From positions 1,856,001 to 1,920,000 of the forward strand of contig NZ_PGEP01000001.1 in NCBI RefSeq assembly GCF_002797445.1: a DNA stretch of 64,000 nucleotides, in the 5' to 3' direction. Position numbers and translations under genes: made by a program. The notes under the pieces were generated by a model. That model was not told the origin of the DNA, ran no database searches, and saw only the letters and a list, made by a program, of their open reading frames with translations. Positions 18,161 to 28,774 of the stretch are shown here, one piece after another; positions within the stretch are counted from its first letter, which is position 1, and each line of letters begins with the position of its first letter. Source of the stretch: Acidovorax sp. 69. Lineage in GTDB: Bacteria > Pseudomonadota > Gammaproteobacteria > Burkholderiales > Burkholderiaceae_C.

Positions 18161-18469
18161 TCAGACCTTCTTGGCGCGGCCCGCAACCCAGCGGGTGGCA
18201 AAGGCCTGCACGTCCGACAGACGCTTGAGCAGGTCGGCGCCCGATGGAGTGACGGTATAGCCGTCGCTGCCGTGATCCACAAAGCCCGCTTCGCGCAGCT
18301 CTTTGATGCGGGTGTTGAGCGTGTTGGGGGTGATGCCTCCCACGCTATCTTGCAGCAGGCGGAAGGTCTGGGGGTGACCATCCTTCAGGGCCCACAGCAC
18401 ACGCAGCGCATAACGGCATTCGAGTTTCTCGAAAAGCTGGTTGATGGAAGCATTTTCTTTGGAGCTCAT
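18161..18469 (-). CDS. HxlR-family winged-helix regulator
   Basis: A 102-residue DNA-binding protein made of a single HxlR winged helix: ALRVLWALKDG, FRLLQDSVGGITPNTLNTRIKEL (recognition helix), REAGFVDH and the wing YTVTPSGADLLKRL. It has a single cysteine, C18, just before the first core helix, near where redox-sensing relatives such as YodB and HypR carry their reactive cysteine. No obvious target gene is adjacent; the FKBP gene lies downstream on the same strand. A self-regulating repressor is likely for the family. Confidence 0.85.
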   Translation of the reverse strand: MSSKENASINQLFEKLECRYALRVLWALKDGHPQTFRLLQDSVGGITPNTLNTRIKELREAGFVDHGSDGYTVTPSGADLLKRLSDVQAFATRWVAGRAKKV

Positions 18470-18673
18470 GGACGCTTCTCCTCGCGCAAATGTTGGATCT
18501 AGGTTCGGTGCGGGTGGCCGTTTGCCGGGCCCGCTGATGCGCTGAGACTATAGCGCGGAACCCATTTTGCTACAAGTTTGGTAGCTCAGAATGCACAGCA
18601 CACATGCGCTACACCCTGAAAATACGATATTGCGTATCAAACTGTTGCGACAGGGCCACGGTTTGGGGTGGTG

Positions 18674-19576
18674 CTATGGATGCCCGAGCCCTGCCAAATG
18701 GTTCACCAGCAACTGGGCGGCAGGCGGTAGCCATTGGGCGCTGCGGTAGCAGATGGCGAAGCGCCGTTGGGCCCACGGATCGCTCAGCGGGATGATGCGC
18801 ACCGGGGCCGATTCGGCAAACGGCTGGGCCACCTCGCGGGGCACCACGCTGATGGCGAGGTTGGCGCGCACCACCCGCAGCGCTGCATCAAAATTGGACA
18901 CCAGCACCCGGTGGGCGAGTACTTTTCCTTCGACTGCGGCCGCGCGCGCCAGCAGCACCTGCACGGCGCTCAGGGCGGGCATGCTGACAAATTCATGCGC
19001 CAGCACGTCGGCAAACCGCACGTTCTGCATCTGGGCCACAGGGTGCGACTGGTGCGCCACCACCGCCAGGTGGTCGCTGCGGTAGGCGCTGGTCTCCAGG
19101 CCCGAGAGGTCGGCCGCGTCCCAGCAGATGCCGATGGAGGCACTGCCGTCGCGCACGCCCTGGACCACCTCGGGGCTCACGCGCTCTTCCAGGCTGATCT
19201 GGATGTTGCGGTGTGCAGGATTTTGCAGAAAAGCCGCCACATCGTCGGCCAGCGATTCCGCCATGACGGACGCGGTGACCAGCATGCGCACATGGCCTCG
19301 GGTGCCGGTGGCGTACGCCGACATATCGCGCTCGATCTGCACTACGCTGGCCAGCATGGTGCGAGCGTGCTCCAGCAAGGTTTCTCCGGCAGCAGTGGGG
19401 ACAACGCCCCGGCGCTTGCGCAGCAGCAGCGGCGTGCCCACCGTGTCTTCCAGCTGTGCCAGCCGCTTGCTGATGGCCGAACCCACGATGGACTCCTGCT
19501 CGGCCACGCGCGCGATGCTGCGCTGCTCGCACACGGCGGCAAACAGGCGCAGGGTCTGCAGATCCAGATCGCGCAT
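18674..19576 (-). CDS. LysR-family transcriptional regulator
   Basis: A 300-residue regulator with an N-terminal helix-turn-helix (about 5-62; LRLFAAVCEQRSIARVAEQE, SAISKRLAQLEDTVGTPLL) and a C-terminal periplasmic-binding-like effector domain (about 90-295). It is divergent from the HMG-CoA-lyase-like gene, the classic position of a LysR regulator over its target operon. The shared 121-base gap has a repeated TGTTGGGAAT motif. The effector is probably the pathway substrate or its CoA ester, which is inferred from position only. Confidence 0.92.
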   Translation of the reverse strand: MRDLDLQTLRLFAAVCEQRSIARVAEQESIVGSAISKRLAQLEDTVGTPLLLRKRRGVVPTAAGETLLEHARTMLASVVQIERDMSAYATGTRGHVRMLVTASVMAESLADDVAAFLQNPAHRNIQISLEERVSPEVVQGVRDGSASIGICWDAADLSGLETSAYRSDHLAVVAHQSHPVAQMQNVRFADVLAHEFVSMPALSAVQVLLARAAAVEGKVLAHRVLVSNFDAALRVVRANLAISVVPREVAQPFAESAPVRIIPLSDPWAQRRFAICYRSAQWLPPAAQLLVNHLAGLGHP

Positions 19577-19604
19577 GCCGTTGCCTCCAGGTTTGTGATG
19601 TTCT

Positions 19605-19655
19605 TGTTGGGAATCATAGGGCTTCCAAAATGTATTTTCTGATTCTGTTGGGAAT
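19605..19655. promoter_or_regulatory. Candidate LysR operator with 10-bp direct repeats
   Basis: TGTTGGGAAT occurs at 19605-19614 and again at 19646-19655, 41 bases apart (about four helical turns), within the divergent LysR/lyase gap. The palindrome TTCTAGAA immediately follows the second repeat. Confidence 0.35.
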
Positions 19656-19697
19656 TTCTAGAATCCACGGCAGCCTTCCACCAGAAAGAGACATCCC

Positions 19698-20663
19698 GTG
19701 AGCACCTCCCCGATCCCCTCTGAACAGCAGCGCGCCGTGGTTCGTGAAGTGGGCCTGCGCGATGGCCTGCAAAGCATTGCCACCGTGGTCTCCACCGCGC
19801 ACAAGATCGAGTGGATCAACGCCGCCTATGCCGCAGGCCAGCGCGAGATCGAGGTCGGCTCTTTTGTACCGGCCCGCTTGCTGCCCCAACTGGCCGACAC
19901 GGCCGAGGTGCTGGCCCATGCCAAGACTTTGCAGGGCCTGGTGGCCTCGGTGCTGGTGCCCAACACCAAAGGTGCCGAGCGCGCGCTGGCGTGCGGTGCC
20001 GACCTGATGGTGGTGCCCCTGTCGGCCAGCCATGCCCACAGCCTGGCCAACCTGCGCAAGACGCCCGACGAGGTCGTGGCCGAGGTGGCGCGCATCCGTG
20101 CACTGCGCGACGCAGGCGGCCACCACACACTGATTGAAGGCGGCGTGGGCACGGCCTTTGGCTGCACGTTGCAGGGCGAGGTGGCCGAGAGCGAGGTCCT
20201 GCGCCTGATGATGGCCCTGCTCGATGCAGGCGCCGACCGTGTGAGCCTGGCCGACACCGTGGGTTATGCCGACCCAGCCGCCGTAGCGCGCCTGTTCGAG
20301 AAAGCGCGTGCGTTGGTGGGTGACCGCCTGGCCTGCGCGCATTTCCACGACACGCGCGGCATGGGCCTGGCCAATGTGTATGCGGCCTGGCAGGCGGGCA
20401 TCACGCGCTTTGATGCCTGCCTGGCGGGCATTGGCGGCTGCCCGCACGCGCCGGGGGCTAGCGGCAACGTCACCACCGAAGACCTGGTGTTCATGCTCGA
20501 ACGCATGGGCATCGTCACCGGCATCGACGTGGCCGCAATGCTGGCGCTGCGCCAGCGCGTGGCGGGCTGGCTGATGGGCGAGACCCTGCACGGCACGCTC
20601 TGGCAGGCGGGGCTGCCGCAGAATGCCGCACCCGCCGCGCTGCGCGAAGACGCCACGGCCTGA
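19698..20663 (+). CDS. Hydroxymethylglutaryl-CoA lyase-type enzyme
   Basis: A 321-residue DRE-TIM metallolyase with a GTG start. It cleaves 3-hydroxy-3-methylglutaryl-CoA, or a related 3-hydroxyacyl-CoA, to acetyl-CoA plus a keto acid. Visible features: the substrate/metal motif REVGLRDGLQ (16-25), the metal ligands HFHDTRGMG, and the flexible active-site loop GGCPHAPGASGN with the catalytic cysteine. First gene of a likely three-gene operon with a CaiB-type CoA transferase (23 bases on) and a Bug binding protein, under a divergent LysR regulator. The exact substrate may differ from HMG-CoA; citramalyl-CoA-type substrates are alternatives. Confidence 0.88.
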   Translation: MSTSPIPSEQQRAVVREVGLRDGLQSIATVVSTAHKIEWINAAYAAGQREIEVGSFVPARLLPQLADTAEVLAHAKTLQGLVASVLVPNTKGAERALACGADLMVVPLSASHAHSLANLRKTPDEVVAEVARIRALRDAGGHHTLIEGGVGTAFGCTLQGEVAESEVLRLMMALLDAGADRVSLADTVGYADPAAVARLFEKARALVGDRLACAHFHDTRGMGLANVYAAWQAGITRFDACLAGIGGCPHAPGASGNVTTEDLVFMLERMGIVTGIDVAAMLALRQRVAGWLMGETLHGTLWQAGLPQNAAPAALREDATA

Positions 20664-20686
20664 ACTCTTTTTTGAATGCCCTGAAC

Positions 20687-21901
20687 ATGAACGACACACC
20701 CGCCAAGCCCTCGTCCCCCCGCCTGCCGCTCGAAGGTCTGCGTGTGGTGGAGTTCACCCACATGGTCATGGGCCCCACCTGCGGCATGGTGCTGGCCGAC
20801 CTGGGCGCCGAGGTCATCAAGGTCGAGCCCGTGGACGGCGACCGCACGCGCCACCTGCTGGGTGCGGGCGCTGGCTTCTTCCCCATGTTCAACCGCAACA
20901 AGAAAAGCATTGCGCTCGACCTGCGCAGCCCCGAGGGGCTGGAGGTGGCGCGCAAGCTCGCGGCATCGGCCGATGTGGTGGCCCAGAACTTCAAGCCCGG
21001 CGTGATGACCAAATACGGCCTCGACTACGCGGCGTTGAGCCAGCTCAACCCGCGCCTCATCTACGTGAACCACACGGGCTTTTTGCCCGGCCCCTACGAG
21101 CACCGCACAGCGCTCGATGAGGTGGTGCAGATGATGGGTGGCCTGGCCTACATGACTGGCCGCCCCGGCGACCCGCTGCGCGCGGGCAGCAGCGTGAACG
21201 ACATCATGGGCGGCATGTTCGGCGCGATCGGTGCGATGGCGGCACTGATGCAGCGCGGCATCACCGGGCGCGGGCAGGAGGTGGATTCGGCCCTGTTCGA
21301 GAACAACGTGTTCCTGGTCGGCCAGCACATGATGCAGTACGCCGTCACTGGGCAACCCGCTGCCCCCATGCCCGACCGCATTTCGTCCTGGGCGGTGTAT
21401 GACGTGTTCAGCGTGAAGGATGGCGGGCAGATTTTTCTGGCCGCCGTGAGCGATGCGCAGTGGCAGACCTTTTGTGATGCCATGGGCTATGCCGACCTGA
21501 AGGCCGACGCAGGCCTTGTCACCAACAACGACCGCGTGCGCGCCCGCCCCACGCTGATGCCCGTGCTGCGCGAGCGCCTGGCCGAGCACACGGCCGACGC
21601 ACTGGCCGCCATCTTCGAGCGACACGGCCTGCCGTTTGCGCCCATCCGCCGGCCCGAAGAACTGTTTGATGACCCGCACCTGCAAGCCACGGGCGGCCTG
21701 GCCGACATCACGCTGCCTGACGGCGAGCGCGCCGGGCAGACGGCCCAGATCACGCTGATGCCACTGCGCATGGCCGGCCAGCGGCTGGATGTGCGCTGCG
21801 ACCCGCCGCGCCTGGGCCAGCACACGGCCGAGCTGCTGCAAGAGCTGGGTTACACGCCCGATGCAGTGGGTGCCATGCAGGCATCAGGGGCCATCGCCTG
21901 A
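20687..21901 (+). CDS. CaiB/BaiF family CoA transferase
   Basis: A 404-residue class III CoA transferase that moves CoA between acids through an aspartyl-CoA intermediate. Family motifs: LRVVEFTHMVMGPTCGM, LADLGAEVIKVEP, NRNKKSIALDLRSPEG, DVVAQNFKPGV, and the catalytic aspartate in TALDEVVQMMGGLAYMTG. The ATG at 20687 is chosen over a TTG five codons upstream. With the upstream lyase it would activate an acid to its CoA ester and then cleave it; succinyl-CoA:HMG transferase of the same class is the closest known chemistry. Confidence 0.9.
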   Translation: MNDTPAKPSSPRLPLEGLRVVEFTHMVMGPTCGMVLADLGAEVIKVEPVDGDRTRHLLGAGAGFFPMFNRNKKSIALDLRSPEGLEVARKLAASADVVAQNFKPGVMTKYGLDYAALSQLNPRLIYVNHTGFLPGPYEHRTALDEVVQMMGGLAYMTGRPGDPLRAGSSVNDIMGGMFGAIGAMAALMQRGITGRGQEVDSALFENNVFLVGQHMMQYAVTGQPAAPMPDRISSWAVYDVFSVKDGGQIFLAAVSDAQWQTFCDAMGYADLKADAGLVTNNDRVRARPTLMPVLRERLAEHTADALAAIFERHGLPFAPIRRPEELFDDPHLQATGGLADITLPDGERAGQTAQITLMPLRMAGQRLDVRCDPPRLGQHTAELLQELGYTPDAVGAMQASGAIA

Positions 21902-21981
21902 TTTTTTGACGATCTGGTGGCACGACAACGCGGCGCAGACCGCAGCCCCAGGATTCCCTACCCACGACCGGAGACAACCCC

Positions 21982-23019
21982 ATGCCCCACATCACCGCCA
22001 CCACGGATTCGCTCCACGCCGCGCCGAGCGCCGACGGGCTTCTCACGCGCCGCCAGGCGCTGGCCACCGGCGCGGCCGCGCTGGGCGCCGCAGCCTGGGG
22101 CCTGCCCCGCATGGCGCGTGCCCAGGGCGACGGCAAGCCGCTGCGCGTGATCCTGCCGCTGTCAGCGGGCTCGGGGGCCGACGGCGCCATCCGCGCCATC
22201 AGCACCAGCCTGGCCAAGGCGCTGGGCCAGCCGGTGGTCATCGAGAACCTGCCGGGCGCGGGCGGCATCACGGGAACCACGCAGATCGTGCGTGCGCCCA
22301 AGGACGGCTCGGTGATCGGCGTGGTGTCCAACAACCACGTGGTCAACCCCAGTGTGTACAAGAACATCCCGTTCGATTCGCTCGCCGACATCACGCCCAT
22401 CACCATCCTGGGCGCCACGCCCTTTGTGCTGGTGGCGCACCCGTCGTTGCCCGCCAAGACGGTGCAGGAGCTGATCGCCCTGGCCAAGGCCAAACCGGGG
22501 GTGCTCAACTATGGCTCGTCGGGCAATGGCACCATCCTGCACCTGGGTGCAGCCATGTTCGTGGACCAGGCCAAGCTTGACATCAAGCACATCCCCTACC
22601 GGGGCATGGGCCCGCTCATGAACGACATTCTGGGGGGCCAGGTGCAGCTGGGCGTGGTGGCCGTGGCGCCTGCCGCCGCGCACATCAAGGCTGGCACGCT
22701 GCGCGCCTTGGGCGTGACCACGGCCACCCGCGTGGCGGGGTTGCCCGGCGTGCCCACCATTGCCGAGCAGGGCCTGCCGGGCTTTGAGCTGGATGGCTGG
22801 ATCGCGCCCATCGCCCCCGCCGGTCTGCCCAAGGCCGAGCTGGCGCGCCTGTACAACGGCTTCAAGGCCGCCATGGAAATGCCCGAGGCGCGCGATGCGC
22901 TGATGGCCCAGGGCTATGAAATCAAGCTCACCCCGCCTGAGCCCGCGGCGGCGTTCTTTCGCAGCGAAGCGGCCCGCATGGCCCAGGTGGTCAAGAACGC
23001 GAACGTGAAGATCGACTGA
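21982..23019 (+). CDS. Bug-family (TTT) periplasmic substrate-binding protein
   Basis: A 345-residue extracytoplasmic receptor. The N-terminus has a Tat-like leader: TRRQALATGAAALGAAAWG, cleaved near ARA|QGD. The mature part shows the Bug/TctC pattern: LRVILPLSAGSGADGAIRAI, GQPVVIENLPGAGGITGT, NYGSSGNGTILHLGA, HIPYRGMGPLMNDILGGQV and PTIAEQGLPGFELDGW. Such proteins bind carboxylates and other polar acids for TctAB transporters, but no tctA or tctB gene is in the window. Lying after the CoA transferase and lyase, it probably captures the substrate of that pathway. Confidence 0.92.
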   Translation: MPHITATTDSLHAAPSADGLLTRRQALATGAAALGAAAWGLPRMARAQGDGKPLRVILPLSAGSGADGAIRAISTSLAKALGQPVVIENLPGAGGITGTTQIVRAPKDGSVIGVVSNNHVVNPSVYKNIPFDSLADITPITILGATPFVLVAHPSLPAKTVQELIALAKAKPGVLNYGSSGNGTILHLGAAMFVDQAKLDIKHIPYRGMGPLMNDILGGQVQLGVVAVAPAAAHIKAGTLRALGVTTATRVAGLPGVPTIAEQGLPGFELDGWIAPIAPAGLPKAELARLYNGFKAAMEMPEARDALMAQGYEIKLTPPEPAAAFFRSEAARMAQVVKNANVKID

Positions 23020-23068
23020 TCGCGTTGTCAGTCATGCCCCCGGGGCTGCGGGGGGCGTACCGGGTGGT

Positions 23069-23131
23069 TTGAGGTGTTTTTGGCTGCTAGCGCTTGATTT
23101 TAAAGCGCTGACAGCTATTGTTTTTGTAGCA
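23069..23131 (-). repeat. Dispersed AGCGCT palindrome, copy D
   Basis: Minus strand: TGCTACAAAAA, CAATAGCT, TCAGCGCTT-N7-AAGCGCTAG, CAGCCAAAAAC. The stem is exact. It lies between the converging Bug and chemoreceptor genes. Confidence 0.85.
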
Positions 23132-23147
23132 TTCCGGGTGGTCTGAA

Positions 23148-24725
23148 TCAACCGCGCGGTGCGGGCAAGGCGTGTCGCTGCTGGTTTCGCACGCGAAACA
23201 CTTCCACAGCCTCCACCAGCTGGTGTGCTTGTCCGCTCAGGCTGCCTGCGGCGGCTGCGCTTTCTTCCACAAGCGCCGCGTTTTGTTGCGTGGCTTCGTC
23301 CATGCGCACGATGGCTTGCGTGACACGCAACATGTCGCTGGTTTGCGCGGCACTGGCCTGGCTGATTTCCTCCATCAGGGCGCTCACGCCCTGGATGGAC
23401 GACACGACTTCCGTCATCGTGGTGCCCGCATTGCGGGCGAGGTCCGAGCCGGCTTGCACGCGCTCCACACTGGTCTGGATGAGTTCCTTGATTTCGCGCG
23501 CCGCGCTGGCGCTGCGGGTGGCCAGATTGCGCACCTCGTTCGCCACCACGGCAAAGCCGCGGCCTTGCTCACCGGCACGGGCGGCCTCCACGGCAGCATT
23601 GAGGGCCAGGATGTTGGTCTGAAACGCAATGCCGTCGATGACACCAATGATGTCGGCAATGCGGCGCGAACTGTCCTGAATGCCCTGCACCACCGCGACC
23701 ATCTGCGTGACCACGTCGCCACCGCGCTGCGCCACGGTGGCGCCATTGCGGGCCAGCTCGTTGGCGCGTTGGGCATTGGAAGCGTTTTGCTGCACCGTGG
23801 CTTGCAATTGCTGCATGGAGGACGTGGTCTCGTCCAGGGAGGACGCCTGCTCTTCGGTGCGCAGGCTCAGGTCGGCGTTGCCCTGGGCGATCTCGGCGCT
23901 GGCGTTGGCCACACCTTCTGCATTGCTGCGCACGCCCGAGACCACGTTTTCCAGGTGGTCCTGCATGGCGCGCAGGGCCTCCAGCAGGCGCGCGGGCTCG
24001 TCCTTGCCTTCCACCTCGATGGTGGAGGTGAGGTCTCCGGCCGCCACCTTGTGCGCGACCGACACAGCCACACGCAGGGGGCGCACGACCGAGCGGGTCA
24101 GCAACCAGCCAGCACAGCCGCCCAGCGCGGTCACCAACGCCAGCGCCGCCAAGCTGCTCACCAGGGCTTGTTTCGCATCCTGCCCGGCCTGCTGGGCGAT
24201 GTCGGTGCTGCTGGCCGCCACCTGTTCGCCCAAGGCCGTCAGCAGCTTGGCAGGGCCCTGATCAATGTCGGCCACATCCGCATCGCCTGCAGATGGCACG
24301 AAGCCCAGCGACTGGAACACCTCAAAGCCCTTGCGATAGCCCTGCGCCATCTGGGTGTGTGCCTGGGTGAACTTCTGCAGGGCTGCTTTTTCCTGGGCGT
24401 CGGCCAGTTGCGGCTCCAGCGCCTTGGCGGCATCTGCCACGCGCTTTTCGCTGGCTTGGAAGGCGGCCCAGTGCAGTTCACGCTTGCGAGAGTCTTCGCC
24501 ACGCAGCAGGGTGTTTTTCCACTCCAGCACCTGGGTCTTGAACTCGCTTTCCATGCGGCTCACGGCGCGCTCTTGGGCCACACGTGCCTGCACGGTGGTG
24601 TCGTAGGTGCCCAGCGTGCGGTACAGCGCCGAGATGCCGAACAGCGCGGCCCCCAGCAGGAGCGCCAGCACCAGGCCCAGTGCGGTGGCCATGCGTGCGC
24701 CGATGGAGTGGTTGGACATTTTCAT
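23148..24725 (-). CDS. Methyl-accepting chemotaxis protein
   Basis: A 525-residue transmembrane chemoreceptor. Helix 1 (about 8-30; [18 protein letters not shown]), a periplasmic four-helix-bundle-type sensor (about 31-185), helix 2 (about 187-208), HAMP (about 208-262) and a long cytoplasmic signalling coiled coil whose tip contains [20 protein letters not shown] and [15 protein letters not shown]. It should control CheA through CheW. The C-terminus (ALPAPRG) lacks a CheR-tethering NWETF-type pentapeptide. GGAG precedes the ATG at 24725; a TTG at 24737 is less likely. A Bug binding protein gene lies 98 bases upstream on the same strand. Confidence 0.95.
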   Translation of the reverse strand: MKMSNHSIGARMATALGLVLALLLGAALFGISALYRTLGTYDTTVQARVAQERAVSRMESEFKTQVLEWKNTLLRGEDSRKRELHWAAFQASEKRVADAAKALEPQLADAQEKAALQKFTQAHTQMAQGYRKGFEVFQSLGFVPSAGDADVADIDQGPAKLLTALGEQVAASSTDIAQQAGQDAKQALVSSLAALALVTALGGCAGWLLTRSVVRPLRVAVSVAHKVAAGDLTSTIEVEGKDEPARLLEALRAMQDHLENVVSGVRSNAEGVANASAEIAQGNADLSLRTEEQASSLDETTSSMQQLQATVQQNASNAQRANELARNGATVAQRGGDVVTQMVAVVQGIQDSSRRIADIIGVIDGIAFQTNILALNAAVEAARAGEQGRGFAVVANEVRNLATRSASAAREIKELIQTSVERVQAGSDLARNAGTTMTEVVSSIQGVSALMEEISQASAAQTSDMLRVTQAIVRMDEATQQNAALVEESAAAAGSLSGQAHQLVEAVEVFRVRNQQRHALPAPRG

Positions 24726-24823
24726 CAGAGACTCCAAAGGTTCTGCCGGAGAGCGTGTGTGCCCGTGCGTGAGACATCCTCACGCGGCTGCGGGGCCCTG
24801 GGCGCACAGGCCCAGCGGTGCGA

Positions 24824-25849
24824 TCAGGCCTTGAGCTTGAGCAGATAGACCATCACCCGCGCCGTGGTGAGGTCCAGTTCCATGAACTCCGCCAAATCCT
24901 TGCCGGTGAGCCAGGAGGGATCCCACCGGTTCTGTTTGAGTGTGCGCAACCAGGACTCATGGGTGGTGGCCGCCTCGACCGCGCTCAACATCTCCGCTAC
25001 GCGTACGGCGGGGATGCCTTTGCCGGTGAAGACGCCGCGCCAATTGGCCATCGCAGCGTCCAGTCCCTGCTCGCGGAATGCGGGCAGGCCAAAAACACTG
25101 CGGCGCGAGGAGACACCGATGGCCCTGAGCTTGCCCGCTGCGATGGCATCGCTGAACTCGCTGTAGCCCGACAAGCCCATGGCGGCGCCGCCGGACATCA
25201 GGGCATCGACCACTTCTGCGCCCCCTGGAAACGGCTTGTAGACCAGGCCTTCGGGGTTGGCCTTGGCGGCGCGTGCCAGCACCCCGGCAAAGATATGGTC
25301 CACACCACCTGCCGAGCCGCCCGCCACAGGCACAGCCTTCAGGTCTGCGCGCATGGCATCTGCAAGGTCTTTGGTGGTCTTGATGGGGGACTTGGCCGCC
25401 ACGGCAGCCACCAGGTAGTCGCTGGTCAGGCGTGCGATGGGCTGTATGTGGGTCATGTCCACCGCAGGCTTTTGCAGTGCGACAGCGCCCACCATCACCA
25501 TGCCGCCCATCAGCAGCGTGTTGGCGTCATTGCCGTATTTTTCGGCGTACTTGGCCAGTCCGATGGTGCCGCCTTTGCCGCCGATGTTTTCATACTCCAC
25601 CTGGTCGGCAGCCCCTACGGCGGTCAAGGCAGCTCCCAGTGCGCGCCCAGTCTGGTCCCAGCCGCCACCGGGGTTGGCGGGAATCACGATGCGCAGCGTG
25701 GCCGCCAGCTTGGGTGCCTTGGTGGGCGCTGCGGGGCGAGGTGCCGCCGCGTTGCCTTGTTGTGCCCATGCACTGGGTCCAAATGCAGTCCAGGCCGCCG
25801 TCGTGAGGGCAGCTTGTGTCAGTGCCTTGCGGCGGGTGATGTGATTCAT
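24824..25849 (-). CDS. Bug-family (TTT) substrate-binding protein beside chemoreceptor
   Basis: A 341-residue periplasmic binding protein. The start at 25849 begins a Tat-like leader (HITRRKALTQAALTTAAW) cleaved near AWA|QQG; GAGG lies upstream, and the 50-codon upstream extension is rejected. Family pattern: LRIVIPANPGGGWDQTGRALG, YENIGGKGGTIGLA, KAVPVAGGSAGGVDHIFAG, YKPFPGGAEVVDALMSG and AIGVSSRRS. This subgroup resembles tricarboxylate receptors (TctC-like), but the ligand is not determinable. No permease is adjacent; the next gene on the strand is a chemoreceptor. Confidence 0.92.
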   Translation of the reverse strand: MNHITRRKALTQAALTTAAWTAFGPSAWAQQGNAAAPRPAAPTKAPKLAATLRIVIPANPGGGWDQTGRALGAALTAVGAADQVEYENIGGKGGTIGLAKYAEKYGNDANTLLMGGMVMVGAVALQKPAVDMTHIQPIARLTSDYLVAAVAAKSPIKTTKDLADAMRADLKAVPVAGGSAGGVDHIFAGVLARAAKANPEGLVYKPFPGGAEVVDALMSGGAAMGLSGYSEFSDAIAAGKLRAIGVSSRRSVFGLPAFREQGLDAAMANWRGVFTGKGIPAVRVAEMLSAVEAATTHESWLRTLKQNRWDPSWLTGKDLAEFMELDLTTARVMVYLLKLKA

Positions 25850-26059
25850 GGGATGCCTCGCGAAAGTGAAAGGGCAATGGTCAGTCAGGGGCTCAGGCTG
25901 CGTCGCAGCCGGTGCGGTGCTATTCATGTTGTATCGCTGGATGTCGATCCATCGCATGGAAGCCCCCCAGAGGATGTGTCGGCAATGGTCGCCAGCCAAA
26001 CTGTCAGTCTGCTGTCGAGGGTATCAGGGTAAACGTGGTGTGTCGCACATGGCGCCATG

Positions 26060-26095
26060 AAAAACGCCCTGCGCCGCAGGTGCGGGGCAGGGCGT
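26060..26095 (-). terminator. Rho-independent terminator of rpoD
   Basis: Stem ACGCCCTGC / GCAGGGCGT around a GC-rich loop, followed on the minus strand by TTTTTC (plus-strand A run 26060-26064). It is 36 bases after the restored rpoD stop. Confidence 0.85.
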
Positions 26096-26130
26096 CAGGG
26101 CCTGGGGAGGCCTGGCCGTGTGCTTTTGGC

Positions 26131-28502
<2,372 letters not shown>

Positions 28503-28748
28503 GGAACAACCTCAGAATCAAAAACAGACACAAAGAAATCGCAAGCGCCACAGATCCCGGCGCGGGTGGCAACGCGAAGCTCAAGGGTCTTCGCGCTTCG
28601 AGGGGAGGCCCTCAGCGGCAAGATGTCTGGGCGATCATTTGGTGTGCAGTCCTTGCGATAAGTGGGCCCATCAGCGCATAGGTGCGCGTTTGTCACGGTG
28701 GCCCGGCTCGGAGGTGCTGCTGTCGCTCTTGCCGATAACTAACCCTAC

Positions 28749-28774
28749 ATTATACCGTTAAAGAGAATTTCAAG
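28749..28774 (-). promoter_or_regulatory. Candidate rpoD promoter at the end of dnaG
   Basis: On the minus strand CTTGAAA (28774-28768), overlapping the dnaG stop, is followed 13 bases later by a perfect TATAAT (28754-28749). CTTGAAA is also the -35 of heat-shock (sigma-32) promoters. A promoter here would give rpoD a leader of about 240 bases. Confidence 0.35.
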
